The notes beneath the pieces are model-generated. The model searched no databases. It saw nothing but the letters and a program-made list of their open reading frames with translations, and was not told the DNA's origin. A program made the translations under genes and the position numbers. From Hydractinia symbiolongicarpus (Eukaryota; Cnidaria; Hydrozoa; Anthoathecata; Hydractiniidae), in assembly GCF_029227915.1 (NCBI RefSeq), contig NC_079888.1, forward strand, positions 12,695,001 to 12,759,000: 64,000 nucleotides of DNA, written 5' to 3'. Shown piece by piece: positions 52,143 to 63,814 of this stretch (positions are counted from its first letter, which is position 1; the number at the start of each line of letters is the position of its first letter).

Positions 52143-53071
52143 ATGCCTTCGTTTTGTAGACTATGTTTAAAAGAGTATAAAAACTCCAAAGAACATAGGC
52201 AAGTATTGTAGCCCAAAGAAATACAGAGGCTGAAAGACATTGGGTTTTTGTTCATTCACGGAGAAGAACCTGAAAGTGATAATGCCAACAAAAAGTGTTT
52301 AAATGGAACAATGTGTGGCACATGCTACAGAGGGATAGCTGTTGTAGAAAAGGCAGAATTTTTTAGGTTGAAGTGGAAAGCTGTAAGAAGTAACAGGAAA
52401 AAATGGGAAAGTGGTGAACATGTAATGCGTTGTTTACATATATTTCGACAAATCTTGTTTCCCCCTATCTTTGCGGACATATTTTTCAACTTTATCTTTT
52501 ATTAGAGTGATTCTCAAATAATGCTGACTATGCAGCAGGAGGTCGAAAATATATGCAAGCAAGAGATGGCCATTGTGGAACGCGATTCGACTATGACGGA
52601 TGCATCTGTTGATTCTCTTTTGAATTTCAAGGATGATATATTTTTGGAAAAAATGACCAAACTTTGTCCCATTTTATCATCTGCTATCAGGGGGGCGACT
52701 GGTGTAACTGAAACCAAGTAAGAAAAGTTCTTTGGTAGTACCAAAATATATACTATACGTAAATAATAACCGAGCACTACTACTTTATTCCTAGAAAAAG
52801 CATTGGACACCGGACTGCATGCTTTAGGATTTTGTTTAAAGCAAGGTATGGAAGGGGCAGGGGGTGTGTTGTAGCTCACAGAAACGATCAGTTATTGATT
52901 GCAGCTGGTGCAAAGAAACAAACGTTTAAATGGTTTAATGCGCTAGGTATCACCAATGGCTACACTACCGCACTGAACAAAAACAAAAAACTAGCTACAG
53001 ATCATGATAAAGCAGTTAAAAGTTGGAAACAGCAAATCGAAGCAGATAAACAATGCAACGTTGAGTACCAG
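52143..53071 (+). pseudogene. zinc-binding protein gene, three exons, convergent with RecQ-like gene
   Basis: Exon 1 from 52,143 MPSFCRLCLKEYKNSKEHR (C-x2-C), in-frame TAG, then IQRLKDIGFLFIHGEEPESD and CLNGTMCGTCYRG (C..C-x2-C), together a possible metal-binding domain. Exon 2, 52,506-52,717 (MQQEVENICKQEMAIVERDS, acidic/helical), exon 3, 52,795-53,071 (GHRTACFRILFKARYGRGRG, LIAAGAKKQTFKWFNALGIT, NGYTT), GT/AG borders present and phases agree. One stop, so probably a pseudogene. It lies tail to tail with the helicase; such pairs look element-borne but the family is not known to me. Confidence 0.5.
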
Positions 53072-53164
53072 GTAATGATTCATTAAAACAAATATTTGCC
53101 TCCAAGTTTCGGATTTTTTTACTTATACAAATTACAGTTTTTACACTAGATTATAGGAGATAAC

Positions 53165-54059
53165 TTAAATTACGAAGTTACAGTCCGACACCAGGGAATT
53201 AAGAATCCAAATCAAAGCCATCACTGGTTCCACTATACTGGTTCCACACCATCTTAAACTTTCAACATTTTCACGATCACGGATGTCAATGATTGTCAAA
53301 CGAATGTTCTTTCTATAACTACAAGTGGATATGATATTTAAATCCTTCGACAAATCACAACTGCTGACTATTAATTGAGTAAGATCAACATCAACTGTTG
53401 CACTGAGGGCAAGCACTGGCAATTTTTGACGGCAAATTGATCTCATCTCACTAATTCTGCCAAATGCTTCATGGAACGGTTCATCAATTCTGTTTGCTGC
53501 TACACCCCTAATAGAAAATGATTTGATACTTTAGGTTTAGCTTGACACTGGTTTAAAATATAGATAGCTAGCATCTATTTTTATATAAAAAAAAACACAT
53601 ACCAAGTTACTTTGTGAACTTCATCCACCACAAGACAAACATCCACCACATATTTACTCAATAAAAATTCTCTCCATTTCAAATTATCAAGCCATGACTC
53701 TGGTGTACCAAAGAGAATATTGTACTCTCCACAACAAATCTTTTTATAACAATCTATATCCAACTTGGAAGCCTCTAATCCCAAAGCAGACAAGGAATTT
53801 GCTGAAGCTACTTGATCTTCTATCAGGGAAATTAAAGGAGACACAACTAGAACCAGAGGTGAAGAAGATGCGCAACCTGATACATACAAATGGCAACAAC
53901 CGATAGATTAAACTTTTTCCATAAGACGTGGGAAACACACAACGTATCTAGTCTATTTAACACATTTAGTAGAGCCTGTAATTGTTTTGGCTTGATAGAA
54001 AATTTAAAGCTAGCCAGGGCTTGTGCAACGGTATTCGATACGTCTACTAACGTCGCCAT
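53165..54059 (-). pseudogene. RecQ-like DNA helicase, N-terminal half
   Basis: Exon 1 54,059-53,603: MATLVDVSNTVAQALASFKF, KPKQLQALLN (Q-motif region), after a frame change PTSYGKSLIYRLLP (Walker A), VVSPLISLIEDQV (Ia), FGTPESW (Ib-like) and LVVDEVHKVTW (DEVH, Walker B) up to a GT donor. Exon 2 53,507-53,165: FHEAFGRISEMRSICRQKLP, VLALSATVD (SAT, motif III). It ends before the second RecA lobe, RQC and HRDC domains. At least two frame changes in exon 1 (near 53,930 and 53,880). RecQ helicases unwind 3'-5'; this remnant could not. Confidence 0.7.
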
Positions 54060-55211
54060 GTTGAAAGTAATGATTTATCAGCGCAATTAAAAAATTCAGT
54101 CTCACCACAATATAATAGGTGTGCGTAATTTATTTATTTCTTTAGGAAGCGTAGCCACGAACTACAACACTTAATGTAATTATACCGGGGGAATATGAAC
54201 CAATCAGAGAGAGGCAGTCAACTTCTGACTGCGGGTTGGACCTGTCTCTCTTTTCTGCGAGAGCGTAAAAAAAATACAGGGCAATAGCGAAAGCAGGGAA
54301 GAGAGACAGGTATCCTTTCTAACATAGGAACTGTTTTAGGGTCACAGTGAAATTCCCATTCCTCTTGTATATGCACTTATTTAGAAAGGTACAACATTAA
54401 AAAATACTGTATGAAGGTATATAGACAGGAATATCACTAACTACACCACATTTTGTACAAACTATATAGTGCAGATGATGTTCTGATCTTTACCTTTTCC
54501 ACATCACAAGCACAATCTATATCATCTTTATCATCCTTATCATCAGTATCACCAAAATAATCATCCATATAATACCTTTATAATCAAGTAAATCCCTATC
54601 ACCTAACTTCAACATTTCTCTATTTGTAAGTTTATTCATCTATACTATATACATACAGGTTACTTCTTTAAACACATTGACCATCAGTGTAACCTACATC
54701 ACACTAGTATAGGGCATGGGGTGTTCCAGCTCATTTAATGACGTCATATGATAAGATGTCTAGAATATAGGGTCTTCCAGCTCACTATTTATAGCTAGCT
54801 ATGAAAGTCTGATGGTACCCTCATGTCCTATATCGTTTTTCAAAATACCAAATAAATAATGAGATAAATTTCTGTCTGTTCATTGTGCAAAACGCGTTTG
54901 CCGGATTTTTAATATGTGCGCGGGGTAAAGGGAATGTGAGCATTTTAACTAGTTTGTAGTCCCTCTAAGGTATACATGAACTTGGAGTCTGTTGGCTATA
55001 GACCTATTTCAATATCCATTTCCATTCCGCAACATACACAGCCGAAATAGATTAGCTAAACATGAAAACGAGGTTAGTTTAGAGACAATTTTAATTTTTC
55101 AGCGAAGTGATGCACATATATTTTGTTTACCTTTATTATTTCTCAAATTAACTTGTTAAATGGGCAAATTATGAACTTTTGGTAAATCATCATTCTCGGC
55201 TTAACGTCCGT
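54060..55211. other. non-coding
   Basis: No gene supported. A diverged direct repeat of about 55-60 bp (gggtgttccagctca / gggtcttccagctca) lies at 54,718-54,790. A CT-rich atcatctttatcatcctta stretch near 54,520-54,560 is simple sequence. Confidence 0.4.
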
Positions 55212-55540
55212 TTTCCATGCTAGAATGGGTTGGACAGGGTATATTAATGACCCCTTCCAAATCTGATCTAGACTGTGTTAGATCTAAACTTAACTTCCTC
55301 TGTATCAAGTCTGTCCTTATAACCTCCTGCCAAGTCTTCTTGGTCTGCCTCTGGGCTTTGCCCAAGGAACTCTCAAGTCTCTACACTTTCTTACCCAATT
55401 ATCCTCCTCTATTCTTTTCAAGTGCCTTCTTATCTGGATAACAGTTTTAATTATACGGATACTTAGCCTACTTCTTAGCTTATCTGAACTCTTGTCTCTC
55501 AGACTGGCGTTACACATCCACCTAACCATATGGTGCTAAA
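55212..55540 (-). pseudogene. C-terminal fragment of a LINE reverse transcriptase
   Basis: Minus strand: MVRWMCNASLRDKSSDKLR..IRRHLKRIEEDNWVRKCRD..RGRPRRLGRRL, then stops and the tail WKGSLIYPVQP. The pattern RW-[ML]-x5-RD-x5-L..R-x-GH/L..RIxEDNWV..RGRP is the common C-terminal tail after RT in a group of animal LINEs. Decayed; orientation opposite to LINE 1 and 2. Confidence 0.5.
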
Positions 55541-55872
55541 CTTCACATGTTAATTGGGGTTACAGAAGGAAAGGTGTGTCTCCATTGACTCCTGGTATAA
55601 GGCTAACCTGGTTCACTAGTGTTTTGTCACTCTGCATTAATAATTTTACAAATGTTTTGGTGACCTATGACTAATAGTCAACACTATATTAATTTAACCA
55701 AAACAATAGACTGCCTTAAGCTTGTTACTTAAGGCCATAGGTCCATACCACAAACAGGGGGTATAAATATGCCTCTTGTTCTTGAACAGTTCAGACGTTT
55801 GGCACAGAACACATTTAGAAAGTAGTTGCTTGTTAACATTGGTCTGAAATTGCTCAATCTACATAATACTTA
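55541..55872. other. non-coding
   Basis: No gene supported between the LINE tail fragment and the next frame. Confidence 0.35.
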
Positions 55873-56398
55873 ATGGCATCTAAAAAAGCAAAAAGCAAAG
55901 ATAAAACTTTTTTAACATACGATGAAATGATGGCTGAGCCTCATCTTAGATCTGTTGACGAGTGGTCAGAGTTAGGCTTTGAAACTATGATTGAGAAATC
56001 CTTTTAAAATTCAACTGAAGGCAAAACATTGCAAGATATCTCATTCCTTGTTTCAAAAAAAATTTCAGGAGGCAGAAAGCCTACCAGAATACAATATGGA
56101 AAACCTTGAACAAAATTGCGAATTCTGCAGCTGAAGGTGCTGAAGAGGACATCAGTTTCATATCACATGGCTCCTCTTCAGGAACAAAGAAAAAAATCCT
56201 TAAAAGCTAAATTTAGAAGAAAAAGACTTTGGCACACGAACTTAAATCTTTTTTGAGGAATGAGATTCAAAACGAATTTAAAAAACAAAAAATACTGCAG
56301 GAAGCGCGGACTTACCGTCCACAGTCAAGTCAGCCATCTTTTCGTGTTTCCCCCAGCGATCTCCGACAGCGGGAACGACTTCATTTAGCACCGGGCTA
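55873..56398 (+). pseudogene. unrecognised small gene fragment
   Basis: ATG 55,873: MASKKAKSKDKTFLTYDEMM..EPHLRSVDEWSELGFE, stop at 56,005, then EGKTLQDISFLVSKKISGG and, in another frame, HELKSFLRNEIQNEFKKQKI..SQPSFRVSPSDLRQRERLH. Looks like a lysine-rich N-terminal (gag-like) region of a retroelement, but I cannot name the family. The satellite begins 160 bp downstream. Confidence 0.35.
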
Positions 56399-56557
56399 AG
56401 TGGTCCCGACACACGACGTACAACATAACTAGTACCCTTCATACTTTATCGATATTAAAAGTCCGACAGACGTTCAGTCATACTTCTCCAACCAAATGGA
56501 CCCGACAAATGAAACCGCATTATCCGACATCCTCTCTATATAACAAATACATATTTT

Positions 56558-57812
56558 TTCTGTCAATAATCCATAACCAACGTAATATCGCATAATACTG
56601 CATAATACTGCATAATACCTTTATAATTCATAAAAAATACATAAATTTTCTGTCGATGGCCATACCAACGTAATATCGCATAATACTGCATAATACTGCA
56701 TAATACCTTCATAATTCAAAAAAAATACATAAATTTTCTGTCGATGGCCATACCAACGTAATATCGCATAATACTGCATAATACCTTCATAATACTCTCT
56801 GTCGTTACATAAAAAATACATATTTTTTCTGTCGATGGCCATACCAACGTAATATCGCATAATACTGCATAATACTGCATAATACCTTCATAATTCATAA
56901 AAAATACATAAATTTTCTGTCGATGGCCATACCAACGTAATATCGCATAATACTGCATAATACCTTCATAATACTCTCTGTCGTTACATAAAAAATACAT
57001 ATTTTTTCTGTCGATGGCCATACCAACGTAATATCGCATAATACTGCATAATACTGCATAATACCTTCATAATACATAAAAAATACATAAATTTTCTGTC
57101 GATGGCCATACCAACGTAATATCGCATAATACTGCATAATACTGCATAATACCTTCATAATTCATAAAAAACACATAAATTTTCTGTCGATGGCCATACC
57201 AACGTAATATCGCATAATACTGCATAATACTGCATAATACCTTTATAATTCAAAAAAAGTACATAAATTTTCTGTCGATGGCCATAACAACGTAATATCG
57301 CATAATACTGCATAATACTGCATAATACCTTCATAATTCATAAAAAACACATAAATTTTCTGTCGATGGCCATACCAACGTAATATCGCATAATACTGCA
57401 TAATACTGCATAATACCTTTATAATTCAAAAAAAGTACATAAATTTTCTGTCGATGGCCATAACAACGTAATATCGCATAATACTGCATAATACCTTCAT
57501 AATTCATAAAAAACACATAAATTTTCTGTCGATGGCCATAACAACGTAATATCGCATAATACTGCATAATACCTTCATAATTCATAAAAAACACATAAAT
57601 TTTCTGTCGATGGCCATATTAACGTAATATCGCATAATACTGCATAATACTGCATAATACCTTCATAATTCATAAAAAGTACATAAATTTTCTGTCGATG
57701 GCCATACCAACGTAATATCGCATAATACTGCATAATACCTTCATAATAATGTCTGTCGCTTCATAAAAACTACATATTTTTTCTGTCGATGGCCATAACC
57801 AACGTAATATTC
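56558..57812 (+). repeat. satellite array, ~87-bp unit, ~15 copies
   Basis: Unit: ttttctgtcgatggccat, accaacgtaatatcg, one to three copies of the 10-mer cataatactg, then cataataccttcataattca and taaaaaatacat. The count of the 10-mer varies between units, and a longer-range variant replaces attcataaa by actctctgtcgttacat in about three units. The distance from the first to last ctgtc-box is about 1,220 bp over 14 intervals. Long minus-strand frames (VGMAIDRKNMYFL type) are repeat artefacts. Confidence 0.9.
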
Positions 57813-58800
57813 CAGAATATTTCGCATAACTGCCATTTACGGAAAGCTGTTTTTATAAAGTAGACAAAGTTTGAGGTTGGATACACATCCATACACAAAC
57901 AGAAACGATATTTCGCTCAAATATCCTTTTGCAACAAGACATAATAACGGCCCTATTGCAGGCTAAACAAAGAGGCGTTTTTGTACAATATATTGAACAG
58001 GCGGTGGTGTTCTATGCCCACCGATAGCCAATAGAAAAGATATTTTGGACTAATACCCCCGCGAAATTACATATCACAAGTCCTAAAAAATGCAAATCTG
58101 AGGCAAGGCATTATACTATAAATTTACCGGGCTTTACTGTTATGTACTTATCCGTGCAGCAGTAGAAACAAGTGTCCTCCCTGAAAATGACGCATCAAAA
58201 GCGCTAAAGCAGGCCAATCAATCCAAAGACATTACGTGTGTTTTTTATTTCTTTTTTTCGGTGCAGTATTTCAATAGTATAGCTTGATTAGTTCTTAAAC
58301 CAAATGAATTCTTAGATGCATAAAAATTTAAATGTTCCAATGATTTTTGTCCGACTGAAGAAGCTGCTGCCGTAGAGAAGCTATATCACATTAAAGTTTA
58401 GAGCCGTTTACGATGAAATTATTCCATTGTTTGTAGTTAAAATTTGACAGGTCATAACTTTTTTTCGGCAAAGGCTCTTAGGCTGAAATTCTGTAGAAGG
58501 CATGTCAGTAATATAACGTATCATTAGGAAAAAGATGGAAGAATTCCAAATTAAAAGTCAAAACTTCTATTTACATGGAACAAAGATGTTCCAAAAAGGC
58601 ATAAGTATAAAATTTATCTCATTTAAAGAGTCTCCGTAGATTTGATATTCCATTGAAGTTAGGATCAGAGTACAAAAGCTGAAAATAGTTCTAAATAATG
58701 TAATTATTATTGGCTATTGTTAAAAAATCATATGGTGAGTTAACAAGATCAACTTTATGAGCAACTGACCGAAAAACCAATAGACGTATGATATCGTTAG
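57813..58800. other. non-coding
   Basis: No gene supported. AT-rich with no obvious repeat structure. Confidence 0.4.
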
Positions 58801-59100
58801 TCTTTTTATTAATAGCGGTATTTTGCCTGTTTGTCCGCGAAAAGCGCGTCCTGTTAATTAATCACGAAATTCTTATATCTGCACAAAATACCAAATGCGA
58901 TATATATTTACCGACTTTGTTTTATTCTCCCGCGTGTAGCATTCAATTGCAACGCCTGATTTTTTTTGAAAAACCAATCCGAGATTTTGCAGCCACGACA
59001 AAGGGATGTGTAAAGCAGAGAGCAGTGTTATTACGGCCATTTTGAAAGTTGCGTAACGTTGACGTTGCTAAGTCTGTCCTTGTTTTTTTATATATTTTTA
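58801..59100 (+). mobile_element. 5' part of a Helitron of the 'taataatagccgt' family
   Basis: TCTTTTTATTAATAGCGGTA, then cctgtttgtccgcgaaaa, matches the 5' ends at 62,101 and 63,815. Shared interior words (acggccattttgaaag, ttttttacatatttttacatg-like) recur at 62,222-62,315. The 3' CTAG end is not seen; a Penelope-like fragment follows. Confidence 0.5.
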
Positions 59101-59600
59101 CATTGCTTGGAAGCCTCGACTTTCGAATTACAAATCCCACATTAAAAAGAAGATACCATCTTGCAAAGTTGTGAAACATTTTATTGATGAATGCCCTAAT
59201 GCCTCCGTGCAAAATATTGGGTTTATTATAGTTGATGTTGTGAACAATGGAGAGAATTTAACAAACAGGCAAATTGATAGTTTGCTATTAGATAAAGAAA
59301 AATTCTGGATAGGGACACTCGTCACACAACATCAGGGACTTAATGGTTCTCATGACTGGAATAGAACTAAAAGAACAGAAAAATGCAAGTTGTAGAAACC
59401 GTGTGTTAAGTTGATAGTAGGATGATGGTGATGGAAACCAGTTTTAAACCCTTGTGTATTTAATTGTATATAATTTATTTTTATCACTATATAAGATATT
59501 TTAATTGTTAATACTGTATTGTAAGCGATACTGAAGAAGTCAGTCGATGAACTGACGAAAATTTTAAATAATAAAATCTTTTTACTGAATTCTTGATGTA
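59101..59600 (+). pseudogene. Penelope-like element, GIY-YIG C-terminal fragment and 3' end
   Basis: RITNPTLKRRYHLAKL, frame change at ~59,168, then VKHFIDECPNASVQNIGFII, NRQIDSLLLDKEKFWIGTL and HQGLNGSHDWN to a stop at 59,395. The (E/K)-x-FWI-x-x-L..GLN pattern is the end of the GIY-YIG nuclease-type domain found at the C-terminus of Penelope-like reverse transcriptases; here the GIY-YIG box itself and the RT are absent. The 3' UTR contains a hammerhead-like motif (59,531-59,560) and ends near ataataaaatcttttta. Confidence 0.55.
59531..59560 (+). ncRNA. hammerhead-like motif (degenerate)
   Basis: CTGAAGA, then stem GTCAGT (59,539-59,544), loop CGATGA, stem ACTGAC (59,551-59,556), then GAAA. 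The hammerhead core is CUGAUGA - stem II - GAAA; here the U of UGAUGA is A. Penelope-like elements are known to carry hammerhead ribozymes in their terminal repeats. Stems I and III were not resolved, so activity is doubtful. Confidence 0.3.
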
Positions 59601-60276
59601 GTCATCTATCTTGTTGGTTATTCCTATAGCTACAATTTGTGTTCATATATATATATATATATATTTCAAAAATCGAATTTACTAAAACAACTGAATTTTA
59701 TATGTATGGATTGCTTCTTAATACCGGTAAATTATCTCCGTAAATGTTTTTTCTAAAGACCGAATTTACTAAAAGAACTGAATATCATGGATTGCTTGTA
59801 TGGATTGCTTCTTAATGCGGGTAAATTATCTCCCCAAACGTGTTTTTTTCAAAGACCGAATTTACTGAAACAATGTGTATGGATTGCTTTTAAATACGGG
59901 AAATTCATCCCTAAGCTTTTTTTGTGGTTAATCAAAACAAGCTGAACTATGGATTTGTTCCCTTTTGGCAGCTTTTCCCAATATGCAAAAAAATATTTCA
60001 AACGTTTTACACTACGACACAAAATGAAAAATATTCAAAAGGAAGTCGAACGGAAAAATATTTTTAGGCCCTAATTTTTACTTGTCAATTGGACTTTAAC
60101 TTTAAGATTGCAAAAGTTAAGGCCTGGTTGACAATTGTCTATCTATCAATAATTTTATATTTTAAATTTAACTGAACCACCATGAATTCGTCATGCTTGC
60201 TGTGAATCTAGGTTATCGCGACTTTGAGTTTCTTCACTAAAGATAAGATAAATAAAAATGGAACAAATCTTATTCG
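59601..60276. repeat. non-coding with (AT)n and diverged ~90-bp repeat
   Basis: (AT)n at 59,645-59,664. Then about three diverged direct copies of aaagaccgaatttactaaaacaactga..tatggattgcttcttaatac..gtaaattatctcc, near 59,672, 59,755 and 59,853. No gene. Confidence 0.55.
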
Positions 60277-60705
60277 TTAATACGAAAGGGTTTCTTGAGA
60301 TTGATAACAACGAACATTCGAGCATTTCTCTAACATGAAAACAGTTAATATGTTCGGACTAACCTTCACTTGTTGTAAAGATTCTTTGTTCTCTAATGCT
60401 TTCACCATCGTTTCTGTCGGCAATATCTTTTGTCTGTTCTCTATAAACCATAAAAAAAGCACAACATAGCAATTAAATTGTTATATCCAATTAATTATAT
60501 TCTATCACGTTGATTTTTGGACTTTTTAACTGAAAGTAATAGTACGTGCAACCCACTACACAACATTACTTTTATATTTTTTTTCAAATTAAACCTCAAA
60601 TCAAATTTCAAATCTCAAATCAAATTTAATAAAAACTTACCATTGGCTGCCTAACCCAGTATTTTCCTTTTGGCATTACAGCATTTATCTAAACAAAATT
60701 ACTTA
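60277..60705 (-). other. possible exons of a small minus-strand gene
   Basis: Two short blocks with splice-like borders on the minus strand: about 60,694-60,647 (MPKGKYWVRQPM, AG before, GTAAGT after) and about 60,448-60,370 (RQKILPTETMVKALENKESLQQ, TATAG before, GTTAGT after). A third candidate lies near 60,935-60,890 (RHAFFSYFKENF). The protein is unrecognised. Weak: no start, no stop and no homology assigned. Confidence 0.2.
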
Positions 60706-60816
60706 AATAGTTATGTGAATGTTTTACAAAGATTTTCCTAAAAAAAATAAGTTTCCTCAAATAATTATTTTTTAACATAAAAAATAAATGAATGATAAAC
60801 ATTTATCTTATATACA

Positions 60817-60839
60817 TTATATATATATATATATATATA
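60817..60839. repeat. (TA)n microsatellite
   Basis: About eleven TA units. Confidence 0.8.
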
Positions 60840-60939
60840 ACAGGCAAAGTGGATATGTTCATTTTCCTTTGATCTTACCGAAATTTTCTTTGAAGTAACT
60901 GAAAAATGCATGTCTAATATGTTAAATTTTCTGACGTTA

Positions 60940-61733
60940 CGGCGCGACGTCAATAAGACTACTTCAACGTTAATATTCTATATTAAATAAATGAAGCCAT
61001 TACAGTGCACTTAAAGCTTTGAGGCCAAATAACTTGAAAACGAGGTGGTGACGTCAGTGATTTTTTACCACGTAAGTAACTAGGGACCACCCGGGACCAA
61101 TTTGGGTAAGTTTCCCAAGCCTGGGTCCCCGAATCCGTTTCGGAATGGAAAGGTTGAGGACGTCATCACAAAACCTTCAAACCCCAATATCTCTGCAACC
61201 GCCAAATAACTTGAAAACGAGGTGGTGACGTCAGTGATTTTTCACCACGTAAGTAACTAGGGACCACCCGGGACCAATTTGGGTAAGTTTCCCAAGCCTG
61301 GGTCCCCGAATCCGTTTCGGAATGGAAAGGTTGAGGACGTCATCACAAAACCTTCAAACCCCAATATCTCTGCAACCGTTTGTCAAAAGTCCATGTTCCT
61401 ATACATTTTCTTGATCTGCATTTCAAGATCTATACGATGAATGCATCGGCTGTACGAATTAAGAAATTTTTTGGAACTTTTGGTAGGGACTTTGCTGACG
61501 TCAGAAAAATTTTTAAGCCCTTATATCTCCCTAAGCGTTTGTCAAAAACATACGATACCATACATTATTTTGGTCAACGTTTCAACCTCCACACCTTACA
61601 GACAACGAATGACTAATTTTAACCAATTTTCTTTTTGTATATGCACTGCTGACGTCGGCAAAAAATCTAAAGCAACCTATTTTTCCATTGTTCTTCTGCC
61701 TTAGTGGATTTTCACATGGGCTTTATCAACTAG
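60940..61733 (+). mobile_element. Helitron copy related to the 43-45 kb array, 5'-truncated, with internal duplication
   Basis: Shares gaagccattac-gtgcactt, gaggccaaataactt, ctagggaccacc, ccgtttcggaatgga and ctctgcaaccgtttgtcaaa with the array at 43.6-45.5 kb, and ends gtggattttcacatgggctttatcaa-CTAG (61,730-61,733). The first ~150 bp of the family are absent. 61,024-61,200 is duplicated head to tail at 61,201-61,377 with one difference in 177 bp. Confidence 0.7.
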
Positions 61734-62100
61734 TCTTGTATAAGTAATCAGCTAAATTTACACTGAAAACACGATTCTTATACAAGCTGGCACTTTTTTC
61801 TTCATACAACCCATCACTGCACCTAAATGAACAGGGTCACTTTAGAGAAGGATCATGCAATCATTACATGCAGTCTTTTATGAAGTTTTTTTCCAACAAT
61901 TTTTTTACTTCTTTATCCACAGAGACTGTAAATACATTCTCAAACACACATAACTTACTCGTAACACACATTATATTGCCATTACAATCTATGGAAATCT
62001 ATGTATAGTTAGTTAAAAAGCCTTAATGACACTGATTTCTCTTGTGTATTTAGTGTTAGTTTATTTCTTTTAATGGTTATCACTTCTGTTGTCCATCTTC
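61734..62100. other. non-coding between Helitron copies
   Basis: No gene or repeat recognised. Confidence 0.4.
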
Positions 62101-62430
62101 TCTTTAATAATAGCCGTATTCTGTATATTCAAAATGGTTGTGCGCGGCTTTTATCAGAAAATTTTGGGAAAACCCCGCAGAATCAGATTTTTACCAATGA
62201 AGGAAAGATAAAGCAATCTGAGCTACGGCCATTTTAAAAGCTGTGGCATTGACGGTTAATCTGTTTTTGTCTTCAAAAAGGTTTTCATTTTTGTTTTTTT
62301 ACATATTTTTACATGTTAAGATAAATATATTCTCACGTTTTGTAGCTAAGTACAAATCTCAAACCCAAAAATTTCTTGATTTTTGGCTAGGAACGAAGAT
62401 TTTTAAGGAGCATTCTACAATCAGCTAGCT
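62101..62430 (+). mobile_element. Helitron copy of the 'taataatagccgt' family, diverged
   Basis: TCTTTAATAATAGCCGTATT start with cgcggctttt; interior acggccattttaaaag and tttttttacatatttttacatg shared with 58,801-59,100. A terminal CTAG is possible in the tagctagctag run at 62,424-62,436, but the 3' hairpin is not visible. Boundaries approximate. Confidence 0.4.
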
Positions 62431-63814
62431 AGCTAGCCTTAGTTATTACTATTCAGTTTAGTATAACAGCTTTATATCCTAGCCAGTATTATTTATTTTT
62501 ATGTTAAAGTTGTGTTTACCTAGCTAGCTCCTTAGCTACTTCTGACCAAAAAGTGAAAGTAGCCAAATGCAGTTTGGCTGCAACACAATTCTTAATTCTT
62601 ATGCTAAATGAAGTTAGGCAGATACCACTTTTATTACTGTTATGAAAACTTATGGTGCAAAATAAAATTGCTGAGTATTTTTTTAACTGAACATGATAAC
62701 AACAGCGGTTTCCTGGACTTTTTTTAACCGAATTTGCGATGAAGTTCTTTTGAAAAATAGTGTTACGCCTATACTCATGTGTGACATGGTAAATTGGTAT
62801 TACATCTGTATGGATGTGTCACATTATTTACCCGTACTAAATGGTCAGCTAACACTCACCGGGAACATTATCCGAAAAATAAAAAAGGTTTGCCAGAAAG
62901 TTTTTGCTATGACGGGGTAACAACAAATTGTAATCTGTGTTTTTATTTCAGCTTAAGTTGTGGAAAGTTATTTGATAAAAAACATATTACACTGGACACA
63001 CCATAAAGTTGTGTGCACTTCATTTGATTTACTACATACTACATAACTTTACTAAAGCGCTTTACCTGAATATGTGGCGCAGTTGACGGCTCTTATTAAT
63101 CACTCATCCGGGTGTTCAACGGCGGGTAACAGTTACCTAGCCTTTTTACAGAGTGTATTCTGTTTTCTGTAAACCAAAGATGCAATGTAGTTTTTTTGAA
63201 AAGCGTATTAAGCCTAAAAGCATGTGTGATACAGTTTAGCCAGCTACAACAAAATTCTTAATTAGTAATTCTTATGCCAAAAGCAGGTAGCTACACCAGA
63301 CTTATTCCGCAAAATAAAATTGCTGAGCGATTTTTTTAGCTGGACGGGCTGTTTTCTGTGTTTTCACCTAATTGGACGAAAACTTTGTCGGACAAAAGTT
63401 TTGTCCGACAAAATTTTTCGGACACCTGAAGTTTTCGTCATTTTAGTCCGCGAAAAATTTTGTTCGACGAAAATTTTGTTTATTTTGGATTTTTGTTATT
63501 TCTTATTAAAACAAAGTTTGTACAATAAAAAGTTTTCAAATCAAGTGGCAATTCAGTTGAAACGAGGCATTGATCCTGCGGATGTGAAGATTTCCTCAAA
63601 GTTGTTAGATTTAAAACCAGTCCACGCTTCCTGAATCGTTCAACTTTACCACTATTTAAGCAACGAAGCAGAAATTATCATCAACGGGTTCGATGCATCT
63701 TAATTACAAAAGCTGTTAAAAACGCACAATCTGTTGTGGACATGTTAAAAATCCGGTTACAAGCATTTAAATTCTGTAAGAAGTGAAGGAATGCTTCTGC
63801 TGTCCTTCTTCTCT
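62431..63814. repeat. non-coding with a diverged direct repeat
   Basis: 62,570-62,700 and 63,225-63,345 share acaacaaaattcttaatt-attcttatgc, gcaaaataaaattgctgag and cttttttgaaaa-type words in the same order, about 650 bp apart, and tgttacgcctatactcatgtgtgacat at 62,760 resembles ttaagcctaaaagcatgtgtgatac at 63,208. The frames at 62,693-63,006 and 63,320-63,634 have no recognisable domain. Confidence 0.4.
63384..63412. repeat. perfect 13-bp-arm palindrome
   Basis: TTTGTCGGACAAA, three bases, TTTGTCCGACAAA. Related gtccgacaaaattttt / ttttgttcgacgaaaat words continue to 63,480, resembling the subterminal repeat style of small inverted-repeat elements. The outer ends of such an element were not identified. 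Confidence 0.5.

Noticed and set aside
56621-57594. Four minus-strand frames of 79-107 residues in the satellite
   Set aside because: They repeat the same translated unit and follow the satellite period; no protein-like composition and no start context.
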